Below, piece by piece: positions 15,341-22,409 of a stretch of 41,506 nucleotides of DNA. A program made the translations under genes and the position numbers. Numbering within the stretch: position 1 is the stretch's first letter; the number at the start of each line of letters is the position of its first letter. Below the pieces are notes generated by a model that saw only the letters and a program-made list of their open reading frames with translations, had not been told where the DNA came from and did not search any database. Source of the stretch: a virus; the IMG/VR virus record IMGVR_UViG_3300013795_000128, positions 1 to 41,506 of that record; one strand, written 5' to 3'.

Positions 15341-15525
15341 ATAAAAAAAGTAGTTGAATATATCCAACTATAGCTAGAAATATTATATTAAATATTTCTA
15401 GGTGTAGTTCACCATAAAAAAACTATTAATTAATGTTAGCAGTTAATTAATTAATTTGTCATACCTCCTTTATAAAGTGTAATAAAAACAAGTAATATTT
15501 ATATAAATAAAATATTACACTTTAT
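15341..15525 (-). ncRNA. candidate structured small RNA, copy 2
   Basis: Same architecture as copy 1, with its own terminator and the same AAAGGAGGTATGACAAAT segment. A TATAAT-like box on the minus strand at about 15527-15535 could start it. It diverges from the gene at 15579. Confidence 0.4.
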
Positions 15526-15578
15526 TATAATATAAGATTTATATATAATTTTTATATTATAATAAAAAAGGGAAAACA

Positions 15579-16253
15579 ATGTTAGAAAAATTTACTATTA
15601 TAATGTATAATAAAAAAGAATATATTATAAAAAAAATAAATATACACAATAAATTAATGTTGATAGACCTTAATGGTAATAATTATTCTGGAACTCCTGA
15701 TATTACTAATAAAAAAATTAGTATAATTAAAAAACTACCTATAAGAAGGTATAATAATAATGTTTACTCATATGTTAAAGAGTTAGATCTATTATTAACA
15801 TCTAAAGGTGAAGTTTTTAAAGATAAAGATAATAAACAAAGATTAATTATTACTAATTTATTTTTAATTAAAACAAAAGTTATATATTCAAAAGGTATAG
15901 TTGATAAGAAAGTATGTTCAGAATCACCAAATATACTTTTTATATTTGGTGATAATCTAATCCAGCAAGGAGAAGCAGGCCAAGCTGTTATTAGATATTG
16001 TAATAACAGCTTTGGTATACCAACAAAAAGATTACCTAGTATGACTATAGACTCGTTCTTTAATGATCGAATAGATGAAAAGAAAGCCATAACCGATAGT
16101 ATTAATAATTTATTATTGTTATTTGATAGATATGAATATATAGCTTTCCCTGAAATGGGTTTAGGTACTGGTTTAGCATTAATGGAAAATAAAAGTCCTA
16201 TATTATTTGAATTTCTAAAAAAGATAATTAAAAAACTTGTTGAAAAATACTAA
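15579..16253 (+). CDS. macrodomain-like conserved phage protein
   Basis: A 224-residue protein. The C-terminal half (about residues 115-220) has the pattern FIFGDNLIQQGEAGQAVIR, then FGIPTKRLPS, then FFNDR and finally AFPEMGLGTGLALM. This is a domain common in phages and bacteria that looks like a divergent macrodomain (GDN near the start, glycine-rich GLGTG loop near the end). Macrodomains bind ADP-ribose, but binding here is inference. The N-terminal 110 residues are basic, beta-rich and unrecognised. AAAGGG and TATAAT (15544) precede the ATG. It is followed 20 bases later by an exported protein gene. Confidence 0.6.
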   Translation: MLEKFTIIMYNKKEYIIKKINIHNKLMLIDLNGNNYSGTPDITNKKISIIKKLPIRRYNNNVYSYVKELDLLLTSKGEVFKDKDNKQRLIITNLFLIKTKVIYSKGIVDKKVCSESPNILFIFGDNLIQQGEAGQAVIRYCNNSFGIPTKRLPSMTIDSFFNDRIDEKKAITDSINNLLLLFDRYEYIAFPEMGLGTGLALMENKSPILFEFLKKIIKKLVEKY

Positions 16254-16274
16254 TATAAAAGAAAGGAAATGGAA

Positions 16275-16847
16275 ATGAAAATGAAAATAAATATAAAAAT
16301 ATGGTTAACATTATCAATATTAACAGCTACTGAAGCTAATAATTCTTTTTTGACTGATAGTTTACCATTAACTTGTTTAACTAGCTATGAATCTAGAATA
16401 ACTTATATTACTGGATACGAATGGAAAAGTATATTAAAATATAAAGATAATAAAAAAACCAATACATTAACTAGTTTAAGTTGCTCTAGAAGAGGATCAG
16501 AGACTATTATTTATTTCTCTGGTATGGATTCTTTAGAGAAAGCAATGAAGAATAAAGATGGTATTTCTCGACCTAAAGTATACCAAGTGGTGTTAAATGA
16601 AGAATATACTGTTATTAGTAATAAAGTAGTTATTCCTTCTAAAGAAACAACTATTAAAAAATTGTATGCTTTACAGATAGCTTCTTTAGATACTAGAAAA
16701 AGGGCTTTAACTTTTATTAAAGGAAGAAAGATGGATATTATTGCTAAAGATAATAAATATAAAGTAGTTATTTATAACAAGAGTAAGGAATTTTTACAAG
16801 ATAAAATAAAATTATTTAGTGGTTCATTTATTTATAAGGTTAAATAA
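16275..16847 (+). CDS. exported protein of unknown function
   Basis: A 190-residue protein with an N-terminal Sec signal (MKMKINIKIWLTLSILTATEA) and two Cys in the mature part, so probably periplasmic. The rest alternates strands, with SRRGSETIIYFSGMDSLEKAM, and VYQVVLNEEYTVISNKVVIPS; no family is recognised. Of three in-frame ATGs (16269, 16275, 16281) the second is chosen: the first is one base after AAAGGA, too close to be used. It sits downstream of the macrodomain-like gene and is probably co-transcribed. Confidence 0.6.
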   Translation: MKMKINIKIWLTLSILTATEANNSFLTDSLPLTCLTSYESRITYITGYEWKSILKYKDNKKTNTLTSLSCSRRGSETIIYFSGMDSLEKAMKNKDGISRPKVYQVVLNEEYTVISNKVVIPSKETTIKKLYALQIASLDTRKRALTFIKGRKMDIIAKDNKYKVVIYNKSKEFLQDKIKLFSGSFIYKVK

Positions 16848-16891
16848 ATGAGAAACATAATACTAAATTAAGCCATTATTTACAATAGTAT

Positions 16892-17809
16892 ATGTATATA
16901 ACAATGTTAGGAACATCTTCAGGTAGTCCTACTAAAACTAGAAATAACTCTGGAATAGTAATACAAAAGAAAGGCTCTAAAAAATGGAGCTTAATAGATT
17001 GTGGGGATGGAATCCAAAGACAAATACAAATAGCAGAACTTAATTTATATCAATTAGATACTATTTGTATAACTCATTTACATGGTGACCATTTCTATGG
17101 ATTAATAGGATTATTAAAAGCTATAGGATCTACTAATAGAATAAATGGTTTAACTATAATAGCTCCTAAACAAATTAAAGAATTTATGAAAGGTTTATTA
17201 AATTCTATTAATTATAGATTAGACTATACTATAAACTTTCATTATATAGAAGATGGAATATCATATAATAATAAAGACTTTAATATAACAACATTAAAGA
17301 TGAGTCATAGAATGTCTAGTTGGGGTTTTATATTCGAAGAAAGAATATTTACTAATAAATTAAATATAAAAAAACTAGAAGAAGATGATATTCCTAAAGG
17401 TAAAATATGGGGTCAGATTCAAAATGGTTTAAATAAAGAATTGAGTTTCGATATGAATGATTATATAATCCCCTCTTCTATAAAGAAAGTAGGGATAAGT
17501 GGAGATAATGATAGACCTGAACTATGGAAAGAAATAAAAAACTTGAATCTATTAGTTCATGAATCCACATATACTCAAGAAGATTTAGATATAGTAGGTC
17601 CTGAACCTCAACATACTTCAGCTAAGTTAGTTAGTCTAATGGCTACTGATTTAGGACTCAAACAATTAGTATTAACCCACTTTAGTCCTAGATATAGAGA
17701 TAATATTACTGATATTAAGAATATTTACGAGATAGAAATAGAAGCTAAAGAATATTATAAAGGTGAGCTATATATCGCTAAAGATTTTGATATTATAGAA
17801 GTTAAATAG
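16892..17809 (+). CDS. rnz: RNase Z (tRNA 3'-endonuclease, metallo-beta-lactamase fold)
   Basis: A complete short-form tRNase Z of 305 residues, which cuts the 3' trailer from tRNA precursors. Zinc ligands are in place: THLHGDH (His62, His64, Asp66, His67), a later SHR...WGF segment, GDND with its bridging Asp, and HTSA and THFSPRY near the end. The family's opening LGTSSGSPTKTRNNSG is nearly canonical. No tRNA gene is visible in this window, so the substrate may be host or phage tRNAs elsewhere. The ATG at 16892 lacks a clear ribosome binding site. The gene follows 16275-16847 and converges on the gp4 gene with a 3-base gap. Confidence 0.92.
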   Translation: MYITMLGTSSGSPTKTRNNSGIVIQKKGSKKWSLIDCGDGIQRQIQIAELNLYQLDTICITHLHGDHFYGLIGLLKAIGSTNRINGLTIIAPKQIKEFMKGLLNSINYRLDYTINFHYIEDGISYNNKDFNITTLKMSHRMSSWGFIFEERIFTNKLNIKKLEEDDIPKGKIWGQIQNGLNKELSFDMNDYIIPSSIKKVGISGDNDRPELWKEIKNLNLLVHESTYTQEDLDIVGPEPQHTSAKLVSLMATDLGLKQLVLTHFSPRYRDNITDIKNIYEIEIEAKEYYKGELYIAKDFDIIEVK

Positions 17810-17812
17810 AAT

Positions 17813-18282
17813 TTACTTACTATTATATAACTCTTTTTCAGTTATAATCTTGAAATGCCATCCTTTTAATGTAGCTACTTTCTTAGCTGCTTCCCATTTA
17901 GCTTGGTTAATGATATAGGTTTTAATAGCATTTTGATATGTCTTGGGATTCTTTCCTTCTTTAGGAGGTATTGTTTGACTATATGGCTTTATTTCAATTA
18001 GAAACACTCTACCATCTGATAATTTAATAATAAAATCCATATAATAATTATGGAACTTGTTATCTAAAGGTGATAAATAAGGAATCTTAATACCCTCACA
18101 GTTGACCTTAACAATATTATCATTCATACTGCAAAACTTCATAAAAAAAATTCCCATGAACTTCTATACCTAATACCTTTCTTAATATTTTTATTATCAA
18201 AAGTTTCTGTTATAACCCATTTATGTTTAGCAAACTCTGGAGGGTTATAAAAACCTTGTTTAATTCCTTTTTTAAAAGCCAT
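17813..18282 (-). CDS. 4: head-completion nuclease, gp4-like, split by a -1 frameshift
   Basis: T4 gp4 is a small nuclease-like protein needed to finish the packaged head before tail joining. Here it is encoded in two frames. Bases 18282-18139 encode MAFKKGIKQGFYNPP... RYRSSWEFFL and then stop. The -1 frame (to 17813) continues MKFCSMNDNIVKV, IPYLSPLDNKFHNYYMDFIIKL, LIEIKPYSQT and QAKWEAAKKVA. The pieces join at SSWEFF(L)MKFC, which matches the family's SSWExxFMKF exactly, and the catalytic pattern (Glu of SWE, Asp of MDF, EIK) needs both halves. The join lies in a run of eight T with the heptamer T_TTT_TTA. It may be programmed frameshifting, transcript slippage, or one base missing from the run. 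The ATG has AGAGG upstream and a late box at 18300. Confidence 0.8.
18142..18148 (-). promoter_or_regulatory. candidate -1 slippery site T_TTT_TTA in the gp4-like gene
   Basis: Zero-frame codons GAA TTT TTT TTA TGA: the heptamer ends directly before the stop, and a -1 slip continues into ATG AAG TTT of the second frame. It is the same heptamer as at 7783-7777. The eight-base run could equally reflect RNA polymerase slippage or a sequencing error. Confidence 0.5.
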
Positions 18283-18299
18283 TTAAACCTCTTTATAGT

Positions 18300-18307
18300 T
18301 ATTTATA
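18300..18307 (-). promoter_or_regulatory. late-type promoter TATAAATA for the gp4-like gene
   Basis: TATAAATA on the minus strand, 25 bases before the ATG at 18282. Correct promoter placement argues that the upstream frame really is the start of this gene. Confidence 0.6.
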
Positions 18308-18383
18308 CTTAATAAGGAAGAACATAATGTAACTAGATAAAATCTAATATTAAGTTTTAACCCTCCTCGAAATCTAATAATAA

Positions 18384-18548
18384 GAAATAAGAAATAAGAA
18401 ACAAATTAGAATAAAAAAAAGAAAAGAGTTATTAAAATATACACATCACAGTTTTAATATCTATGAAGATAACTATTTAAAAAATAAAAATTTAGATGGA
18501 CTGTGGTGTAAGAATTATAAACCTCGTAAAAAAAATAAAGATTTATAG
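18384..18548 (+). pseudogene. gene fragment without a start codon
   Basis: A 55-codon open frame of protein-like texture (…KELLKYTHHSFNIYEDNYL...GLWCKNYKPRKK) ends at TAG 18548. It has no ATG, GTG or TTG in a usable place. The remaining bases of the gap 18308-18641 hold nothing supported. It may be the tail of a lost gene. Confidence 0.3.
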
Positions 18549-18641
18549 GTTTATATATAGAAGATAATTATTAAAAAAAAAATTAAAGAATAAGAGTAAA
18601 TTTAGAACCTATCAATAAAGTAAAAATATAAAAGTTCTAAA

Positions 18642-20072
18642 TTATTTTAATGATGAAAGGTTATAGAAACAACCTAATAGTTTAACTTTTTTAATAGCAT
18701 TTTTATAAAAAAGGTTTAAACGTGGTTCTATAGTAAGATCACTAGTATAACCTAAGTTAATATTTTCTATATCAATCCCATACATAATATATTTCTTTAA
18801 TATATTTTCAACTATATCAATATCTATATTACTATTAAAAGAAAAGGTTAATTCTTTAATATGTTTAGGAGCATATTTTAAATTCATATCAATATGATTA
18901 TAATCTATAGAAATATCATTAGTATCTAAATATTTAAAAAATAATTCATTATCTTTAGAGTTCAATACCCTTAGTCTACTATTATCAACAAGAGTGTTCA
19001 TAATAGTATTATTAGTAGAAGGTAAAAATTTACTTCCTTTAATATCTAAATTCTTTATCTTTTGGTTATTAAATATATCGACTTCTATAAGAATATCATT
19101 AATACTACATTTATCTAATATCTCAGGTAAATATGTTATAGTGTGCTTAAAACGTAAGTCTCCCTCTCTACTAGTAGAAGAGGAACCATATATAGTAAAG
19201 TTATTTACTTTTCTAGGGAGTACATTAAAATCGAGTTTTAATGTACCTTTATTAGTTAAATTAACAAATAAATCATTCATATTAGGTAATTTATAATCTT
19301 TATGGAATTTGACTATAGTGTTCTCATTAAGTTCTAATTTTCCTATCTTAGTTAATCGAGGAAAAACAAAGTCTTTACTAAAAGAAGATCTTTCATAAGT
19401 AAGGTGACCATGAACTTCTAAAAGAACACCAAAATCTTTAATAAGTCTTTGACTAATGTTAATAAGATTAAGATTACCAGTAATAATAGAGGGTAAACCT
19501 TCTAAACTAGATAGTTCTAATTCATCTAATAATAAGTTTTTAACAGTAGGTAATCCAATCAAGTTATCTAGTTCAGGTTGTTCAAAAATAACCAAATCAT
19601 TAATAACATTAATATGAGATATAGGTAACAAGTTAGATAAATTATTATTAGTAATTGTTAGATATTTTAATGTTTGTATATTACTCAATGAATTCATATC
19701 TATATCTATATTATTAATCTTTAAACTATTAATGTTTAGATTATTAATATTCTCTAATAATAAAGGAGTATCACCTACTTTAGTTATACTTAATTTCTCT
19801 ATATTAGTAGGTAAAGAGTCTATTATGTTCATAGTTTCTTTACCTACATTTATTAGAGTTATATTAATATTATCAGGTAAACCATCAAAGCTCACTAAAT
19901 TAAAATTAGATATTAAAAAACAGTCAATAATAATTTTAGTAACATTATTATTATCTAATAATCTAAAATCGACAATGTCATCCCATGATGCCTGTCTAAT
20001 ACTGAGGGTACTATAAAATACCAAAACTTTTTTATTTTTTATATTATGGAATTTTTTTTCTATATTATTCAT
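18642..20072 (-). CDS. leucine-rich-repeat-like protein
   Basis: A 476-residue protein with irregular LRR-type strands spaced about 20-23 residues: LPTNIEKLSI, LNINSLKINN, IQTLKYLTITNNNL, LPTVKNLLLDELELSSLEGLPS, LTKIGKLELNEN. It lacks a signal peptide and membrane span. LRR proteins mediate protein binding; in a late phage gene this could be a fibre-associated or host-binding protein, but no virion family is recognised. The late promoter signal (two overlapping TATAAATA boxes, 20082-20095) supports late expression. It follows the NlpC/P60 lysin gene in the same direction, 23 bases downstream. An alternative call is a DUF285-like derivative, but the NWDVSNV signature is absent. Confidence 0.6.
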   Translation of the reverse strand: MNNIEKKFHNIKNKKVLVFYSTLSIRQASWDDIVDFRLLDNNNVTKIIIDCFLISNFNLVSFDGLPDNINITLINVGKETMNIIDSLPTNIEKLSITKVGDTPLLLENINNLNINSLKINNIDIDMNSLSNIQTLKYLTITNNNLSNLLPISHINVINDLVIFEQPELDNLIGLPTVKNLLLDELELSSLEGLPSIITGNLNLINISQRLIKDFGVLLEVHGHLTYERSSFSKDFVFPRLTKIGKLELNENTIVKFHKDYKLPNMNDLFVNLTNKGTLKLDFNVLPRKVNNFTIYGSSSTSREGDLRFKHTITYLPEILDKCSINDILIEVDIFNNQKIKNLDIKGSKFLPSTNNTIMNTLVDNSRLRVLNSKDNELFFKYLDTNDISIDYNHIDMNLKYAPKHIKELTFSFNSNIDIDIVENILKKYIMYGIDIENINLGYTSDLTIEPRLNLFYKNAIKKVKLLGCFYNLSSLK

Positions 20073-20081
20073 AAATCTCTT

Positions 20082-20095
20082 TATTTATATTTATA
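20082..20095 (-). promoter_or_regulatory. two overlapping late-type promoters TATAAATA
   Basis: TATAAATATAAATA on the minus strand before the LRR gene start at 20072. The distance (10-17 bases) is shorter than usual, so the leader would be very short or the upstream copy is used. Confidence 0.4.
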
Positions 20096-20608
20096 TTATT
20101 TCCATCGTAAAAACATATAAGCTCTTTTCTTATTATATCTATTATACCAAGTATAATTATTAACTTTAATCTTCGGTCTAATATTATCAAAACAAGGAAC
20201 ATGTATGATATTCATTTGTATTGATTCAGCACTAATAATGTGATTATTACCAGTATATATAGTTACATGTTGAGGAACATACTCGGTATCGTCCATCGCC
20301 CATATAATAATATCACCTCTTCTCAATTCCTCTCTGGTTATTTTCTTAAATTGTTTAGAGTTAGTAAAACCTATAGTATTTAAAGGTCGGTTATTATTGA
20401 TAATCTTACCATCTTCTAAATACGAACGCTGAACATAACCTGAACAATCTATTTCAGATTTTTTAGTTTTTCTATTATTAAAAATATTACCGGTACCTTT
20501 AGCACCATATATATAAGTAAAATCCTTTAACATTTTTTCAGCATGATCAGCTGGATTAGCATTTAATGAAGCTAATAAAGCTGTCGTAATAATTAACATT
20601 TTTTTCAT
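20096..20608 (-). CDS. exported NlpC/P60 peptidase, probable endolysin
   Basis: A 170-residue cell-wall peptidase. A Sec signal (MKKMLIITTALLASLNA) is followed by the NlpC/P60 domain with catalytic Cys55 in EIDCSGYVQ, the LRRGDIIIW strand and His114 in PQHVTIYTG. This family cleaves the peptide stems of peptidoglycan. An own signal peptide means export can be independent of a holin, as for signal-arrest or signal-cleaved lysins; alternatively it is a virion or lysis-modifying enzyme. A late-type box (minus 20642-20635) lies 27-34 bases upstream, back to back with the neck gene promoter. It is the only obvious lysin in this window, while the spanins are 8 kb away. Confidence 0.82.
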   Translation of the reverse strand: MKKMLIITTALLASLNANPADHAEKMLKDFTYIYGAKGTGNIFNNRKTKKSEIDCSGYVQRSYLEDGKIINNNRPLNTIGFTNSKQFKKITREELRRGDIIIWAMDDTEYVPQHVTIYTGNNHIISAESIQMNIIHVPCFDNIRPKIKVNNYTWYNRYNKKRAYMFLRWK

Positions 20609-20628
20609 TCTATTATTCCTTGTTAGAG

Positions 20629-20642
20629 TATAAATATTTATA
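20629..20642. promoter_or_regulatory. palindromic divergent late promoter TATAAATATTTATA
   Basis: A perfect palindrome giving TATAAATA on both strands: plus 20629-20636 toward the neck gene (ATG 20681), minus 20642-20635 toward the lysin (ATG 20608). The same palindrome recurs at 31174-31187. Confidence 0.6.
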
Positions 20643-20680
20643 AAAGTATTATATAATAGTTATAATTAAAAAGAGGTAAT

Positions 20681-21424
20681 ATGTCGAAAATAAATACAAA
20701 ATCTAAATTAAGAGAATATATAAAAAGGAAATTAGGAGCTCCTTTACTAAATGTAGAATTAACAGATGATATGTTAGATGATTCTATAGATCGAGCTATA
20801 GAAGTGTATTCTGAATATGCTTATGGAGGTACAGAAGAAATCGCATTAATATTAGAATTAGATGAATTAGATGAAGGAGTTAAAGAATATAAGTTACCAG
20901 ATAGGACTATAGCAGTAACTCATTTACAAGCCTCTTCTATATATAATGCAATGTCTACTATACCTAAGGGTTATACATTGGCTATGGATAACCCTATGGC
21001 TACGGCTATGAGTAATTTCTCACAAGCATCTAATATGGATATACAAAGTATGGTACAGAGTATGTCAGCTATATCTAGTATTAAAAGTCTATTTGAAATC
21101 GAAATAAATTATTCATTTAATTTCAATAATAAAATACTAAGATTACATGAGAATCCTACTTCTAAAATAATATTATTAGAATTAGGTTTGGAATATGAGC
21201 CTGCTGATATAGATTTAATTTATAATAATCAATGGGTTAAGAAACGTGCTGAGGGTGAAGCTTGGCTTACATGGGGACATTTAATGGGGAAATATTCATC
21301 TGATTTAATTAATGGTTCTCAAATTAACTATGGTGACATGCAACAAAGAGGAGAAACTATAATTGATAAAACAGATGAAGAATTATATGAAATAGGTGAA
21401 GCGTTAGGTGTTTATATATTTTGA
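20681..21424 (+). CDS. neck/head-closure protein (gp13-like, tentative)
   Basis: A 247-residue late protein. The opening KLREYIKRKLGAPLLNVELTDDMLDDSIDRAIEVYSEY matches, from memory, the start of proteins annotated as neck proteins in T4-like phages. There a helix-LG.P...V.L.D..(L/I)DD.ID.A segment is followed by a beta domain and a closing helix with W....A.A...WG...GK, seen here as EGEAWLTWGHLMGKYSS. It would bind the portal and close the head. A Met/Ser-rich helix (residues 100-130) is an insertion. AAAGAGG precedes the ATG and a late box is at 20629. It overlaps the convergent gene 21412-22050 by 13 bases. Confidence 0.55.
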   Translation: MSKINTKSKLREYIKRKLGAPLLNVELTDDMLDDSIDRAIEVYSEYAYGGTEEIALILELDELDEGVKEYKLPDRTIAVTHLQASSIYNAMSTIPKGYTLAMDNPMATAMSNFSQASNMDIQSMVQSMSAISSIKSLFEIEINYSFNFNNKILRLHENPTSKIILLELGLEYEPADIDLIYNNQWVKKRAEGEAWLTWGHLMGKYSSDLINGSQINYGDMQQRGETIIDKTDEELYEIGEALGVYIF

Positions 21425-22050
21425 TATTCATTAACCCATGGATATACATCCGATAATAATACTAATAAAGTAATTTTATTATCTAATGTATTAATTTTAA
21501 CAGAATATCCTATAGAACAATTATTAGTATCTTTTATTATTTTATTTAAATTGGGGTCTTTAATTTCAGTATATAAATCACCTATATCCTCTAAATTAAA
21601 TTGAATATAATAAATATTACCTATATATTTATTATCTTTATTGATACTCTTAAGGCTATTCGAAACCCATAAACTATTATAAGATAGTTTATTTAATTCC
21701 TTATCTAATTCTAGCTTAGAATTTTCATTTCTCTCTAAGTTCATAATTTCTAATATAGTCATATTAGAATCATCAGTTTCATACCTAATTTCATTGTTTT
21801 CTATATAAACCTCATTAGTTTTATACCTAATTTCATTGTTTTCTATAGAAATCTTAGTAGGTTTATATCTGATTTCATTTCTCTCTGAGTTCATAATTTC
21901 TAATATAGTCATATTAGAATCATCAGTTTTATACCTAATTTCATTGTTTTCTGTGGGAATCTTAGTAGGTTTATACAAATTTAAAGAATCTAAACTAATA
22001 TAGTAATATATAGAACCTAAGCCGATAGTTAATAATATTATTTTTTTCAT
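21412..22050 (-). CDS. membrane-anchored or exported repeat protein
   Basis: A 212-residue protein starting MKKIILLTIGLGSIYYYISL, a signal peptide or membrane anchor. Residues 30-110 hold duplicated units: ENNEIRYKT appears several times, and a longer unit DDSNMTILEIMNSERNEIRY appears twice. The C-terminal 100 residues are a unique domain (LSYNSLWVSNSLKSINKD, then YIQFNLEDIGDLY) with no recognised family. The DNA of the repeats (about 21720-21960) is nearly identical, so they are recent. The gene's last 13 bases overlap the end of the neck gene on the other strand. There is no exact late box upstream, only TATAAATT near 22080. Confidence 0.6.
   Translation of the reverse strand: MKKIILLTIGLGSIYYYISLDSLNLYKPTKIPTENNEIRYKTDDSNMTILEIMNSERNEIRYKPTKISIENNEIRYKTNEVYIENNEIRYETDDSNMTILEIMNLERNENSKLELDKELNKLSYNSLWVSNSLKSINKDNKYIGNIYYIQFNLEDIGDLYTEIKDPNLNKIIKDTNNCSIGYSVKINTLDNKITLLVLLSDVYPWVNEYQNI
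21720..21965 (-). repeat. imperfect direct repeats within the membrane-anchored protein gene
   Basis: TTCATAATTTCTAATATAGTCATATTAGAATCATCAGTT-type segments recur at about 21741 and 21891, with shorter ACCTAATTTCATTGTTTTCT units at about 21783, 21823 and 21933. They encode the ENNEIRY and DDSNMTILEIMN units. Confidence 0.8.
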
Positions 22051-22095
22051 AATATATTATAATTAATAATTACTTAATTTATAATATTTATCTGC

Positions 22096-22135
22096 TTAAG
22101 ATATCTCTTTTGTTTTAATATAAGAGATATCTTAA
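22096..22135. terminator. perfect 14-pair hairpin
   Basis: TTAAGATATCTCTT (22096-22109) pairs with AAGAGATATCTTAA (22122-22135), loop 12 bases. It lies downstream of the AAA-ATPase operon and its remnant and upstream of the gene at 22050, so it most likely ends the long minus-strand transcript. Confidence 0.55.
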
Positions 22136-22159
22136 TAAGACTATATAGTTATTAAGATA

Positions 22160-22321
22160 TTATTTACTATTTATAGTATTATTAGTATAATATTCAACTC
22201 TTCTAAAACTATCTTCATCGATATATTTCTTTTTTTTATATGGTTTTAGTGATATAGTCTAATATGTTTCAGTTGGTTGTGTAACGATTACTACTATAAA
22301 TGTTATTAGAGCTAACATCAT
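22160..22321 (-). pseudogene. small exported-protein gene with an in-frame TAG
   Basis: From ATGATG at 22321 the minus strand reads MMLALITFIVVIVTQPTETY, then TAG, then TISLKPYKKKKYIDEDSFRRVEYYTNN... to TAA at 22160. The first part is a signal or membrane segment and the second a charged domain, in one frame of 54 codons. It is either inactivated by the amber codon or read through. Apart from this, the gap 22136-22409 holds nothing coding. Confidence 0.5.
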
Positions 22322-22409
22322 ACTAGTAATCAAGATTTACTTGCTTATATTCAAATAATATTCTTTATATTAAGTTTATTTCTTATAACACAATAAACTT
22401 AATCTAAAA

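Larger units (their letters stand above)
15162..15525. repeat. two tandem copies of a 179-base structured repeat
   Basis: Bases 15162-15340 recur at 15341-15525 with only a few changes. Each copy carries four inverted repeats: TAGTTG/CAACTA; a perfect 11-pair hairpin (15195-15205 with 15212-15222 in copy 1); ATTAA/TTAAT; and a perfect 14-pair stem (15280-15293 with 15323-15336). In copy 2 both arms of the ATTAA/TTAAT stem are longer by matching TAAT units, so pairing is kept while sequence changes. Confidence 0.95.

Noticed and set aside
15162-15525. Terminal inverted repeats of an insertion sequence
   Set aside because: The repeats are direct, enclose no transposase, and have internal hairpins with a terminator.
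14980-15530. CRISPR array
   Set aside because: Only two copies of a 179-base unit with no spacers; repeat length and structure do not fit CRISPR.
22160-22321. Genome-wide reassignment of TAG to an amino acid
   Set aside because: TAG is used as the ordinary stop of other genes here (for example 7576 and 17809), and another remnant has an internal TAA, so decay is simpler.
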